From positions 22,652,064-22,694,563 of the forward strand of contig NC_135558.1 of assembly GCF_964340395.1 (NCBI RefSeq): DNA of 42,500 nucleotides, read 5' to 3'. Each line of letters opens with the position of its first letter. Position 1 is the first letter of the stretch. This stretch comes from Glandiceps talaboti. Lineage: Eukaryota; Hemichordata; Enteropneusta; Spengelidae. A program made the position numbers and the translations under genes. The notes under the pieces were generated by a model. It made no database searches. It was not told the origin of the DNA and saw nothing but the letters and a program-made list of their open reading frames with translations. Below, in pieces: positions 22,897 through 34,499 of this stretch.

Positions 22897-24716
22897 GATA
22901 CAGATACAGATACAGATACAGATACAGATACAGATACAGATGCAGATGCAGATGCAGATGCAGATGCAGATGCAGATGCAGATACAGATGCAGGTACAGG
23001 TACAGATACAGATGCAGGTACAGGTACAGGTTCGGGTACAGGTACAGATACAGATACAGATACAGATACAGATACATATGCAGATACAGATGCAGATGCA
23101 GGTACAGGTACAGATACAGATGCAGGTACAGGTACAGGTACAGGTTCGGGTACAGGTACAGATACAGATACAGGTACAGATACAGATACAGATACAGATA
23201 CAGACACAGACACAGATACAGATACAGATACAGATGCAGATACAGATACAGGTACAGGTACAGGTACAGATGCAGATACAGATACAGATGCAGATGCAGA
23301 TGCAGATGCAGATACATGTACATGTACAGGTACATATACAGGTACAGGTTCGGGTACGGGTACAGATACAGATGCAGATGCAGATACATATACATGTACA
23401 TGTATAGGTACATATATACATGTATAGGTTCGGGTACGGGTACTGATACAGGTACAGATACAGATACAGATACAGATACAGATGCAGATGCAGATACATA
23501 TACATATACAGGTACAGGTTCGGGTACGGGTACAGATACAGTTGCAGATGCAGATGCAGATGCAGATACAGATACATATGCATATACAGATGCAGATGCA
23601 GATGCAGGTACAGGTACAGATACAGATGCAGGTACAGGTACAGGTACAGGTTCGGGTACAGGTACAGATACAGATACAGATACAGATACAGATACAGACA
23701 CAGACACAGATGCAGATACAGATGCAGATACAGATACAGGTACAGGTACAGGTACAGGTACAGGTGCAGATACAGATGCAGATGCAGATGCAGATGCAGA
23801 TACATGTACATGTACAGGTACATATACAGGTACAGGTTCGGGTACGGGTACAGATACAGATGCAGATGCAGATACATATACATGTACATGTATAGGTACA
23901 TATATACATGTATAGGTTCGGGTACGGGTACTGATACAGATACAGATACAGATACAGATACAGATACAGATACAGACACAGATACAGATACAGATACAGA
24001 TGCAGATACATATACATATACAGGTACAGGTTCGGGTACGGGTACAGATACAGTTGCAGATGCAGATGCAGATACAGATACACGTACAGGTACTGGTTCG
24101 GGTACAGATACAGATACGGATACAGATACAGAAACAGATGCAGATGCATGCAGATGTAGATACAAATGCAGATACAGATACAGGTTCAGATGCAGGTACA
24201 GGTACAGGTTCGGGTACAGGTACAGATACAGATACAGATACAGATACAGATTCAGATGCAGATACAGATACAGATACAGATACAGATTCAGATGCAGATA
24301 CAGACACGGGTACAGGTACGGGTACAGGTACAGGTACAGGTACAGGTACTGGTTCGGGTACAGATACAGATACAGATACATATACAGATACAGATACAGA
24401 TACAGATACAGATGCAGTGATGCAGATGCAGATACAGATACATATACAGATACAGATATTGATACAGATACAGATACAGATATAGATACAGGTACAGGTA
24501 CAGATACAGATACAGATGCAAATTTAAATGCAGATACAGATACCGATACAGATGCAGATACAGATACAAATACAAATACAAATACAAATACAGATGCAGA
24601 TGCAGGTACAGATACAGGTACAGATACAGATACAGGTACAGGTACAGGTACAGGTACAGATGCAGATGCAGATGCAGATACAGATACACATTCACATACA
24701 CATACACATACACATG
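22897..24716. repeat. Hexanucleotide satellite (ACAGAT and relatives), ~1.8 kb
   Basis: About 300 hexamers follow each other, drawn from a small alphabet: acagat, gcagat, acaggt, acatat, acatgt, and ttcggg as a recurrent marker. Blocks are duplicated at a step of about 490 bp: the segment from 23316 recurs from 23804 with the same order of variants. Because the period is a multiple of three and most variants avoid stops, very long ORFs (up to 647 codons) appear in several frames on both strands. They are repeat artefacts. Confidence 0.95.
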
Positions 24717-25113
24717 TAACACTCAGTTCAAGAATTTCATAATGCATGCCACAGTGAAGTTAATTCCATGGCTTGCTTGGTTTCTTGAAATCTAAAAATC
24801 AAATCTGGACAGAAACTTATCAATATATATTTCGATCGATATACATACCTTTTAATACAAGCAACCCAACATTTAGCTTGTTGAGTCATCAATATTCAAA
24901 TTGGAATAGGTCAAACCATAACAAGAGTTTCCAACAATTTTCAGTTGTGCCATGTGATATATAACCTAATTAGCGAAAACTTAAATTACGTACATCACTC
25001 ATTAATATTCATGCCATGTTTACCAAAGCCTAATCAGTTCTAGCCATTAACATAAAGAATATGTGTACCAATTCGTTTCACATAAGCCAGTCGTTTTTTT
25101 TAGTAAATGGTGA
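24717..25113. other. Unannotated AT-rich sequence
   Basis: No feature recognised. Confidence 0.3.
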
Positions 25114-25145
25114 TACAGACACACAGAGAGACACAGACACACACA

Positions 25146-25200
<55 letters not shown>
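25114..25200. repeat. (CA)n microsatellite
   Basis: An imperfect acacag lead is followed by about 24 perfect CA units (25150-25197). Confidence 0.97.
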
Positions 25201-25720
25201 TTTTCATCCCCAATATAAAGCCTTCCTTGGAGAAGGTAAAAAGTGATTACGAAAATATTGTTGTCGCATCTGGGTGACAATGTCAACCCTCGCTTGGCTT
25301 TGCACTATAAACTAGAGATAAAAGAAAAACCTTCTCTTTAGGTAAAAACAAAGCGCTGGAAAACCGTAGGCACCTGTTATTATCTTACACGTGGCCAAAA
25401 ATGAGGCACACGAATGAGTTATCTGGTAATCTACACACATGTAAATTTACTTGTGAAAAGGGAAACTGATAAAAGCAAAAGTAGACTCAAATAAAATCAG
25501 CAACACTGTGTGACTGAAATTTATACCTAAATTACAAACGCAACGCATCAAAACAGAACGTTGATGGCGCCCCATGGTGACAGAGCTATTTGAAGTCGCT
25601 AAAAGCATAGACCCGGTAGGGTCTATGCTAAAAGACAATCGTCATTCACTTGTACTGCTCCCTACAAGAGCGCCCTCAACGTGCCACAAGAACTTTAAGT
25701 TCTTGCTAAACGTTGTAAGG
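25201..25720. other. Unannotated sequence
   Basis: No supported gene. An inverted pair, tagacccggtagggtcta (25610-25627), with arms tagaccc/gggtcta and a short loop, lies at its centre. Confidence 0.4.
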
Positions 25721-25724
25721 GGGC

Positions 25725-25880
25725 CTTCAGTAATTACAAGGGGGAGGGGACTTTGGGAATCATGCCCAGTAGTCCGTGGCATAAAGTGTGACCCTTCCCC
25801 CAGTCCGTTGTGCTAAAAAGTGACCCTCCCCCAATTTTCTTTATCTAAAATGTAACCCTTCCCCTGTTCAAATATTATCA
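25725..25880. repeat. C-rich dispersed-repeat-like block with degenerate ~31-bp repeats
   Basis: The phrases gtgacccttcccccagtccg, agtgaccctcccccaatttt and tgtaacccttcccctgttca succeed each other at about 30-bp steps. The block looks like the reverse complement of the G-rich blocks at 3415-3500 and 20727-20780. Confidence 0.5.
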
Positions 25881-26629
25881 CCATGGGTCATTGGCTAAAG
25901 TGGGACTGTTCACACATTAAGGGCGATGGGATTAATAATGAATGCGTCACTGGCCGATTGGAAGGATGGCCTTCTAGGTAACCAAAGCTAGCTTATGTGT
26001 CATTGATTATATGTCAGTATAATTTCACGAAGGTGATTGGTTCATGATTATCGATGCAATGTATTAATTTAAGATCAATTTAAACGTGACAAATAACATT
26101 TACACTACTACTCGGAATATTCAAATTTTAAGTTTTATATCTTTTTCATACTATGTTTAGTTCAGTTCTTAGAAAGAGAAAACTATACACTTTGACCGCT
26201 GGTGGCGCTCTTAGGAACCAGAATTTCAACTAAATGTGACGCAAGTGTCAACGTCTCGGTTTTAAGAGAAGGTCAATAATAATATTTCCGACCACATTCA
26301 ATAGCGCTTTTACAAGAATTTGACTGAATATTCTATGCAGTCAATTATTTCACAAACGATGTATTCTGTGAGGTACGTACGTCAAATCTGGGCGCCCTCA
26401 CCCATAGGTCAACCACGCCCTTCACGCAGGAGAAGAGTGGTGAAGGCGGAGTTACACGCGTACAGTTCATGACAAAACACGTTTTAAAAAATATAATTGT
26501 ATAGTCTGTGCAAGACGGAGGAATGATAAGTACATAGTCCTTTATTCTGTGAGTTAGCGACCTATCGATTATAATGTTTAACCTTGACGTTTGGGCGAGC
26601 TCCTTGTCTATCTACTCTCAGTTCAGTAT
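25881..26629. other. Unannotated sequence with a CTCF-like site
   Basis: At 26196-26210 ccgctggtggcgctc resembles the CTCF core (CCASYAGRKGGC). Nothing else is recognised. Confidence 0.3.
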
Positions 26630-26641
26630 GTATTTATATAT

Positions 26642-26672
<31 letters not shown>

Positions 26673-27470
26673 TATCTTTAAACTTTATTTAAAGAGGGTT
26701 AAAAAATCACAGATAACCTGGTTAGCTAAAAGCTAGTCTTCTCCGGGCCCTCTAAAAGGCAACAAAAACAAGGCAAGTAAAACACACACAGAAATACAAA
26801 TGTAAGACAAATACAATACACAGGATCGATAAAACTGACAGAAACACTCATTTAAACTATGCTTCTATAAATTAGTCTTAAATATTTTTTAAGTAAGCTT
26901 ATTAAAAGTGCACCAGCATGTCTTAATTCTCTGGACATTGTCATTAATATGGTTGTGGAGACATATAGAATATTATTTTGGCTGCTGAGTCTGGTACTGT
27001 GGGATGATACATTATTGGTCCTAGTAAATATGTCTGAAATATATTGAGTTGTCAAATTGTTAAGTGCTTTGTAAACAAGGCAACTTGTTCTGTATTTGAC
27101 TCTTTCTTGTGTGGTCATAATTCTGCATCCGTTAAAAAGTGGTGGAGATGGAGCAGTTCTGGGGGCATCCATAATCAATCTAATCAATCCGTAATTCGTA
27201 CAATATTGCAAGAGTTACCACAGACAGTATTACAGTATTCAATGTGTGGTTGAATGAAGACTTTGCAAAACATTATACAGATTTCAGTTGGCAAGTAACA
27301 ACATATTCTACACAGTAGGGCAATAATTGTACTTGTTTGTCTTGATACCTTGTTTATGTGGTCTTTCCAAGTAAGATGTGCTGGTCAATAGTAATGACCA
27401 AAAGTCTGTCAGATTTGGGCTGTTATTGTATAAGTATATACAAGTGTTCTCTGTAGATTGCGATAGATAT
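26630..27470 (-). mobile_element. 5'-truncated LINE on the minus strand with (TAAA)n tail
   Basis: On the minus strand the order is TIDQHL...WKDHINKVSRQT (around 27350-27405), then FCKVFIQPHIEYCNTVCGN (around 27215-27270), PRTAPSPPLFNGCRIM with ERVKYRTSCLVYKALNNLTT (around 27050-27170), and a C-terminal GALLISLLKKYLRL. These are the typical C-terminal RT and post-RT motifs of a non-LTR retrotransposon (LGVxID..LxWkdHI; PHieYcxxVwG; yKaLNnlaPxYlsdlF). Frameshifts separate the first and later parts. The 3' end is a (TTTA)n run on the plus strand (about 26630-26674), the retrotransposon's A-rich simple tail. It is a dead copy of a different family from the one in the intron. Confidence 0.87.
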
Positions 27471-27642
27471 ATAGAACCAACGCATTGATGGTTTCATTGC
27501 TACACTTAACTAACGTCAAATGCTGTAATGGTTGGTGGCAAAAAGAGAGAGAAGGGTTTTATACGAGACGTGATCTGAGAACATGTTGTGAATAAAAGGT
27601 TTGTTGTGCATAAAAGTGTTAAACTGTTTAATTTCAAAAATG
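27471..27642. other. Spacer; possible 5' remnant of the LINE
   Basis: The truncation point of the LINE is not clear; recognisable coding similarity ends near 27405-27470. Confidence 0.3.
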
Positions 27643-27708
27643 ATATTATTGGTATGGATTGCTATTTATGATTTAATATTATTGGTATGAATTGCTATTT
27701 ATGATTTA
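27643..27708 (+). repeat. 33-bp direct duplication
   Basis: The unit, starting atattattggtatgRattgc, occurs twice in a row with one G/A difference. Confidence 0.93.
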
Positions 27709-30616
27709 ATATCTTCCTTTAAGTGAAAAATTCATTATTCTATTTGTAACATTACACTGATTCATAAAGTGTTCGGTTGCTAGGTTACAAGTAAAACATT
27801 GCGTAACAGAAACAAAAATTATTTTCAACGTATTGATGACGTCATAATTTGTTGAAACGCTATTAGACATAACTTAAACTATATATTTTGGCCAATTATC
27901 AGAAACTGTTCACATCACCTACTCAACGTTACTAGAAGAACTAACCAACTGTGTTCTATAACACAATATTCCCTTTGATTTGTGAGCAACTTTATTAATA
28001 GCATATCCCTAATGTCTTCTTGAGTCTCTCATTTAAACGCCCACTAAAATGATTGCAATGAAATGTTTATGGTTACTATAGTAACAGGGTGGATCAAAAT
28101 TCTCATATATGTACAAACTATGACTACTAGTAAATGTCGTTTTTGAGGCCACGATTTGAGGTCACGATTTGGTTGAAAAATAAATAACTTAGTTAATCAA
28201 TGTGCTCGTGTTTTAGAATGATTTTGACCTCTCCATTTTTGCTTTCTGCATCGCCATACATAACTAATGATTTATATAAGAGAAGTATGAATGATAATAA
28301 TAGTAATTATTAAATTATATAAATATAGCGATCATCATGACTCTACAATACCAAATAGGGATCTTCATAAGCTTATATCGTAGAGGGCGCTTGCACACAC
28401 AACCATATTCTGAGGTGTACTCGAAGTGCGAGCCTAGTTTTTGAAATGCGTTATGAATGGTGGTATAATCATACATATTTATAATAATATGATTTTTCTG
28501 ATACATTTTGATGATCTTTAAATTTATTAAGACTCGCCAGTACTGATCGACTAATTACCTGGGTCGATTCTTTTCAAAAACGTTTTCTATTCACATGGTT
28601 TCCTCTAACTAGACGATTAGTGGTATAGCTAAAAGAGAACGTTTTATACTCATTGTTATGCAAATTACCAATTACCCGTTATCTGTTCATTATCTCATTA
28701 AATTGGTGGAACGTAGACTTCAAACACAATGCCCAATTACCAAGTCCCTTTAATTGAGTTCGTAAAACAGGGTGATTGTCTGACTACCTTCTCAATAGGT
28801 ATGTGTGAATGACATCAAGTATTTGTTAAGGGACCATAGTGGCACTAAATCTACAGTGAACAATGCATGCCCTAAAGTTGTTTGAGGTGGACGTGTATTG
28901 TCGGCATCAAGGGATTCACTAATTGAACCCCATAAAAACATGTCATACAATTATCATTATTGTTGAAATAAGGCTTACTCGTAAAGAGGCTCTGACTACT
29001 AGTATGACAACGCCTCATTACTGCCTGTGATTTTTACTTCGCTCTACAAAGACTCCCTGACAAATACTGTCAACCTGTGGAGTTTGATTGCATTTTTCCC
29101 ACGTGTTGGTGACCTTTCTGACGCCTTGAGTGTCTTGTTCGACAGCGTCCGAAAGTTCTTAAATAAAAAGACTGTGAGTGTAGGTGGCGACATGGATTGT
29201 AAACCCACAAAATGGCACTACATGTCTCGGGTAGGTCTATGTATTCACTGAAAATGACTACTGTAAATAGATAACCCCTGAGGTAAATGTTGGAGAGATT
29301 TAAGATTAGTTCGGAATGTGCAACAACAAGAGTTGATTACCGATGAAAATAACATCTTACTCAGCATATCATAAAAATTAGTCGTTAAAAGTTCACTTTT
29401 ATATGATGTGGATTGACTGAAATGATAATTTAGCGACTTTGGGGATGAAAAACACCCCATGTTCCTTTCTTTACCACACGTGTAGGCGCCCTTCCATATC
29501 ATCAACCGTTGGCCAACTTACTAACCAACTAAAAGGCTGAAATGTTGATGGACCCGCCTCAGGGCCAGGGGAAAATAATCCCCAACCACACAAACACATT
29601 GTTTTATTAATGGTGGATTTAAGCTGAGGATGCCTTGCGGTTTGTTCATTTTTTTTTCTGTAAAAAATAGTCAGTTTGTACATTATTTGGAAATATACTT
29701 AATATGGAACATTAAGTAACGATATTATGTTTGTTACTTCTAACGAGTCATTAGAACCGATTGTAAAATGCATTAATACCTGTACTCTAAGCCGAAGAGA
29801 TTAGTTATGTTTGAAGTACGTAAGATCGCATTACCAGTGATGTCACTCAGCTGCGCACGCATGATACGGGTATCTTCATCATTAGTGTTACATTCACTCT
29901 TGAGTTGTCAATGTCTTTCAGCTGCTTGTCCGTCACCATTAATTTGTGTTTACTGGGCAGTGATGATCTCTAAAATAAAGTTCACTTTTGTCTAAACGCT
30001 TTGTGGGCTCTTCCCGACCGGCAAAGCAATGGACCCCCTGGGGATTATTGGTATAGCTGTACTCCCGGTTTTTGTCACCAGTCGACGAACCATAGCGATT
30101 GTCAGTTGAGATTTAGCAGTAACACCCTCCCCCAGGTATAGTCCACAATACTCAAGGACGATTCCGCTATTAAGTCGTGTTTACAAAGGGTTGTACAACT
30201 CTAAAGGAAGCTTACACAAATTGAACACCTATTAGTCTGTTAAACGATTCTTACCTTTTCAAACTAACAAATAGAAATAAAAAAAAAGTATGATCATTTC
30301 TAATTTCCAAATAACCGTCTTTCTAATGATGTTGAAGAAAGAAGTTGTACTGGTAGGTTAGGCCGTTGGTGGAGGCTCTATGCTTAGGCTCACATTCATT
30401 TCATCGTAGAATACAACTTGTAATTTAAGTTCAAACGTGGCCAGCAACTTGAACACAACAAAGGTGATTTTATAAATCTGAAGTGTTTACTACTTCCACG
30501 ATGACCACAGACACTTGTAGTTTGTTCAATTATCTACAATGGTGATGTATATAATCTCGTGATTTTATGTGAAAGAGTTGCCGACAAATTATTCTAGGAC
30601 AGTTTAATTCCAGTTA
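27709..30616. other. AT-rich sequence, no supported gene
   Basis: About 2.9 kb without a recognisable exon, RNA gene or transposon. ORFs of 62-86 codons (for example 29027-29251 plus and 29245-29505 minus) have no known motif. A perfect CRE palindrome TGACGTCA lies at 27837-27844. Confidence 0.4.
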
Positions 30617-30790
30617 CACAGCACAACACAGCACAGCACAGCACAACACAACACAACACAACACAACACAACACAACACAACACAACACAACACAACACA
30701 ATACAATACAACAACACAACACAACACAACACAACACAACACAACACAACACAACACAACACAACACAACACAACACAACACAACACAAA
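30617..30790. repeat. (ACAAC)n pentanucleotide satellite
   Basis: About 34 pentamers, mostly caaca with some cagca near the left end and a short aataca interruption at about 30700-30710. All minus-strand ORFs made of LCCVV blocks are artefacts. Confidence 0.97.
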
Positions 30791-31307
30791 GATATAAACA
30801 GAACTCAATTTCACGAAAATTAAAGGAATGTGAATAGAATACTCTTAACTTTTATAATTTGCTATTTTCAATACCTTGCATTTCCAATTTCATGACTTCT
30901 GATAGGAGATTTTGTCACGAGATATAGAAAGAAATGCTGCAGCGTGTTAAACTTGTTTTCATAAAACCATAGTATAAACTGAGAATGGTCAAGTAAGTAT
31001 AAGAGCAAATGAAATTATCAAAACTATCTATGTTTACATTCCTTGATCTGCTTACTTCCAAAGCCATGTCTGAGATATCCTTGAACTTGGATAATGGCGA
31101 CCATATACCAAACTGAGCATGTGTGGCTGTAAACGACTGTGTAGTTGTTGGTGTTGTGTACATGCACCTAAACTGGGGGGGGGGGGGGGAAGCCCTCCGA
31201 TTCTGCAAGGTTCTTATTTACTAAGACTAAAGTATTCGTGATTATAAATCACGTGACGTTCTTTTCAACATTGATTGATTCATATTAGTCAATGGCTTGA
31301 TATCATA
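30791..31307. other. Unannotated sequence with a G15 run
   Basis: A run of 15 G lies at 31175-31189. Otherwise nothing is recognised. Confidence 0.35.
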
Positions 31308-31337
31308 TTTCCCATGATGCACCATGCAAGATGGCGG
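31308..31337 (+). promoter_or_regulatory. Promoter-like site: TTTCCCATGATGC box and CAAGATGGCGG (YY1-type) box
   Basis: TTTCCCATGATGC at 31308-31320 resembles the ZNF143/SBS-type promoter element (TTCCCAgaATGC). CAAGATGGCGG at 31327-31337 is the YY1 consensus found at the start of many TATA-less animal genes, where the ATG may also be the start codon. The ATG at 31331 opens only 15 codons (MAEQQVLHSKIVSIV) before a stop, so if a gene starts here it must splice quickly or use the site only as a promoter. The family knowledge is vertebrate-based; function here is inferred. Confidence 0.4.
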
Positions 31338-31382
31338 AGCAGCAAGTTCTCCATTCCAAGATCGTTTCCATAGTATAGTTTC

Positions 31383-32094
31383 CAGATCTAGGCTTGTATC
31401 TGTAGTAGATTTAAGTTGTATCTGTATCAGATCTAGGGTTGTATCTGTAGGTTGTATCTGTATCAGATCTAGTGTTGTATCTGTGTCAGATCTAGTGTTG
31501 TATCTGTATCAGATCTAGTGTTGTATCTGTAGGTTGTATCTGTAGGTTGTATCTGTGTCAGATCTAGTGTTGTATCTGTATCAGATCTAGTGTTGTATAT
31601 GTATCAGATCTAGGGTTGTATCTGTATCAGATCTAGGGTTGTATCTGTATCAGATCTAGGGTTGTATCTGTAGGTTGTATCTGTATCAGATCTAGGGTTG
31701 TATCTGTATCAGATCTAGGGTTGTATATGTATCAGATCTAGGGTTGTATCTGTAGGTTGTATCTGTATCAGATCTAGGGTTGTATCTGTATCAGATCTAG
31801 TGTTGTATATGTATCAGATCTAGGGTTGTATATGTATCAGATCTAGGGTTGTATCTGTATCAAATCTAGGGTTGTATCTGTAGGTTGTATCTGTATCAGA
31901 TCTAGGGTTGTATCTGTATCAGATCTAGGGTTGTATATGTATCAGATCTAGGGTTGTATCTGTAGGTTGTATCTGTATCAGATCTAGGGTTGTGTCTGTA
32001 GGTTGTATCTGTATCAGATCTAGTGTTGTATCTGTAGGTTGTATCTGTATCAGGTCAAGGGTTGTGTGTGTATCAGGTCTAGGGTCTGTATCAG
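31383..32094. repeat. 23-bp minisatellite (agatctagggttgtatctgtatc) with short 12-13 bp inserts
   Basis: About 30 repeats of a 23-bp unit each carry the palindrome AGATCT. At several places a half unit (ttgtatctgtagg) is inserted, so the steps alternate between 23 and about 35 bp. Variants: ggg/gtg after tcta, and tatatg for tatctg. The array begins about 45 bp after the promoter-like YY1 box. Confidence 0.93.
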
Positions 32095-32954
32095 TTTTCT
32101 ATTCTACTAATCAGTATTAAAAGGATATGATGTAGGTCGATGTCAATTCTGACTATGTAAACATTTATAGTTAGCTTTCTTTTCAGCTAAACTTGAGTAG
32201 GGTTAAATAAATAAATAGATAAATAGATATATCGCATCATCAGAGGAACGCTGAAATCCTGTTGTTTTCATTGCCGTTTTACATCATTAATTTCAGTTGA
32301 ATCACTACAGATAGTATACTCCTCATTGAATTCCATTTCTTCAGCAATTAGCCCACATTTCAAACTCTTATCTAGATGTATAAATAGTTGCACGATATAA
32401 ATAGTGTAGATAAATTCAATTATCAAATCATTAATTTGATTATTAATGTGTTGGCTTGATTGTCATGGTTATTACAGATTGAGTATCATGGTATGATTAG
32501 AGTAGTGAAAGTGTGTGTTCCTTATTTTAAAACTGAGATTACCAGGAAAGATCCCTACGAAGCCCCACACAATGTCAATTAAAATCTACCCTCGGCACCT
32601 TATTTGCGAAGTATGGTCGAATTTCAGACTCATTATGTACGGAGCATCGTAGAAATCTGAGATCTAATTTTGTATTTGCGATGTTTCTGAGTATATCAGT
32701 GCCTAGTGAAGAACTTAGCAACGCATGCTGGGTAGTGTTGATTTGACAAGGTGCAATTATCTGGTGACGACGTACGACTAATAGGGCGTACTAACTGAAA
32801 AAAAAACCCTAAGCTTTATCTCAAATGATTACCCACTATGAGGATTTGTCTTCCTCTAGTCACGATCAACGTTGTGGGAGACCGAGTATACAGAACTTAA
32901 TGAGGGGGAAAGAATGGGGGCGTCTTGGGGCAGGGGAGGGGTAGTACTCTTATA

Positions 32955-32956
<2 letters not shown>
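32095..32956. other. Unannotated AT-rich sequence
   Basis: No supported feature; a short aataaatagataaatagata run lies at about 32205-32229. Confidence 0.35.
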
Positions 32957-33006
<50 letters not shown>

Positions 33007-33182
33007 TGCATGCACATACACATACACACACAACATGCACACACAACACGCACACACACCAACATACACACACCACAACGTGGCACACAACATACACGTA
33101 CACACCAACATACACACAAACAAACAAGCAAACAAACAAACAAACACAAACACAAACAAACAAACAAACAAACAAACACACA
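32957..33182. repeat. (CA)n and (CAAA)n microsatellite cluster
   Basis: A perfect CA run (32957-33003) passes into degenerate acacaccaacatacacac sequence and then (acaaa)n at about 33112-33178. Confidence 0.95.
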
Positions 33183-33239
33183 TATATTTTTTTTTTAATC
33201 CGAAAACGTCGTTTCCATTACAAAAAAAATCTATCAAAA

Positions 33240-33425
33240 ATCATTTTTCATTATCATTATCATCACCATCCTCATCATCGCTACCGCCGTTGTCGCCGCC
33301 GCCACTACCACCACCATCACCATCACCATCACAACCCCCATACCACCACCATCATCACCGCTACCACCATCCACACCCAATCACCGCTACCACCATCCAC
33401 ACCCAATCACCATTATTGTCATCGT
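33240..33425. repeat. Trinucleotide-rich (CAT/CAC)n tract
   Basis: Imperfect repeats of atc, acc and cca include a 27-bp direct repeat of cgctaccaccatccacaccc (about 33358-33410). The overlapping plus-strand ORFs of 146 and 195 codons are His/Thr/Pro-rich artefacts. Confidence 0.88.
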
Positions 33426-33830
33426 CAGTTGTCGTCTTTATCAAAAAATATAACTCTCATTTTGTACGCCATTAGTAAATATAGATATATGAAATATGAA
33501 TTGGTATATTAATTTGATAGCGTACGAGTAGAAACCGTGTCGTGCAAGCACAGCTACATATCAGAAACACAAGTATTATAGTAATTGGAGAATGTGAAAT
33601 TGATGGAAATACGATATTCCGACACTAACTTATTAGTTTACGTCATCCCTATCATGAAATGGAATCGTCCAATTTAATGAAACGAAGAAAGTAAATTACA
33701 TACGATAGGTGACGGTAGATCACACTAACGAAGTACAAGCAAGTGAAAACACGTGCTCGTGCAAGAAGCTTTCCAAAATAACACCACTCCCAAACAAGAG
33801 AGAGATTTTTCTTTAAATCTTGAACAAAAA
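33426..33830. other. Unannotated sequence; possible 5' UTR or upstream region
   Basis: No recognised feature. It leads into the candidate first exon at 33831. Confidence 0.3.
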
Positions 33831-33870
33831 ATGGAGCCGGCGGTTACTGGCTTCAGTTCGGCAACGCCAG
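33831..33870 (+). CDS. Candidate first coding exon (13 codons plus one base)
   Basis: An ATG in a good initiation context (aaaaATGG) opens MEPAVTGFSSATP and reaches CCAG joined to GTAAGA, a strong 5' splice site. The short stretch is locally richer in G and C (gccggcggttac) than its surroundings, as coding exons often are. No downstream exon was found and the 13 residues identify no family. The open frame continues past the donor to 33998, so an unspliced 81-codon ORF starting at 33753 is the alternative. Confidence 0.3.
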
Positions 33871-34340
33871 GTAAGACATATACTATTACCTTGATTCGTG
33901 CTAACTGTGTGTTTGGTCCCGTTATCTTGATTGAATATTACCAAAAAAATCGATCAATCAATATTGAATCGGTCACGCTGTCTTTGAAAGGGTTTTGATT
34001 GTAAAGGGTGCTCATCTTCACGACTTTACAACCAAGCGTGAATTTTCACGCAAAATCACACGATCACAGAAAATACGGCGGCTCCTTGAAGACGACTGAA
34101 GACCACCAAAGCGACAGAACTTCATTGCGAACGGGTATATCACGTTATCATCACAGTCAGCTTACGGTAGTATTTTAACAAACCCAAATTAACTTCATTT
34201 CACTAATTCGTCTTAAGCTGTAGTTTGGGAGATGACTTCTCCGTTTACGGCAGGTCATATTCTTTTTGAATTATCGTCTTCGATTTTTCTCGATAAATTT
34301 TCTGATTGCTATGCTTTATTGGCTTCGTTACGATGTAGAC
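33871..34340. other. Unannotated, possibly intronic
   Basis: Unique, non-repetitive sequence with no exon I can support. Confidence 0.3.
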
Positions 34341-34344
34341 CGCG

Positions 34345-34357
34345 TGACCTCTGACCC
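34345..34357 (-). promoter_or_regulatory. DR1 nuclear-receptor element (GGGTCA-g-AGGTCA)
   Basis: The plus strand reads tgacctctgaccc. Its reverse complement is two perfect hexamer half-sites in direct orientation with one base between, the textbook DR1 bound by RXR, HNF4 or COUP-type receptors. A 13-bp perfect match can arise by chance but is uncommon. Confidence 0.45.
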
Positions 34358-34499
34358 CTACGTGTCTACCCAGATTATTCTAAGTTTTGTTTGTCTCTGG
34401 ACAACTCTTAATGATGTAATTTTTTCGGGTTCTTGGCTTTAAAAAAATCACACTGCCGCGATAGTTAGTTTTCACTACTTTATTATAAGCCCTGTCACA

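Noticed and set aside
22804-24747. 647-codon and other long ORFs over the hexamer satellite
   Set aside because: They exist in several frames on both strands at once because the period is a multiple of three; composition is pure hexamer repeat.
32856-33512. ORFs rich in Cys/Val or Thr/His over the CA and CAT tracts
   Set aside because: They are low-complexity artefacts of the microsatellites.
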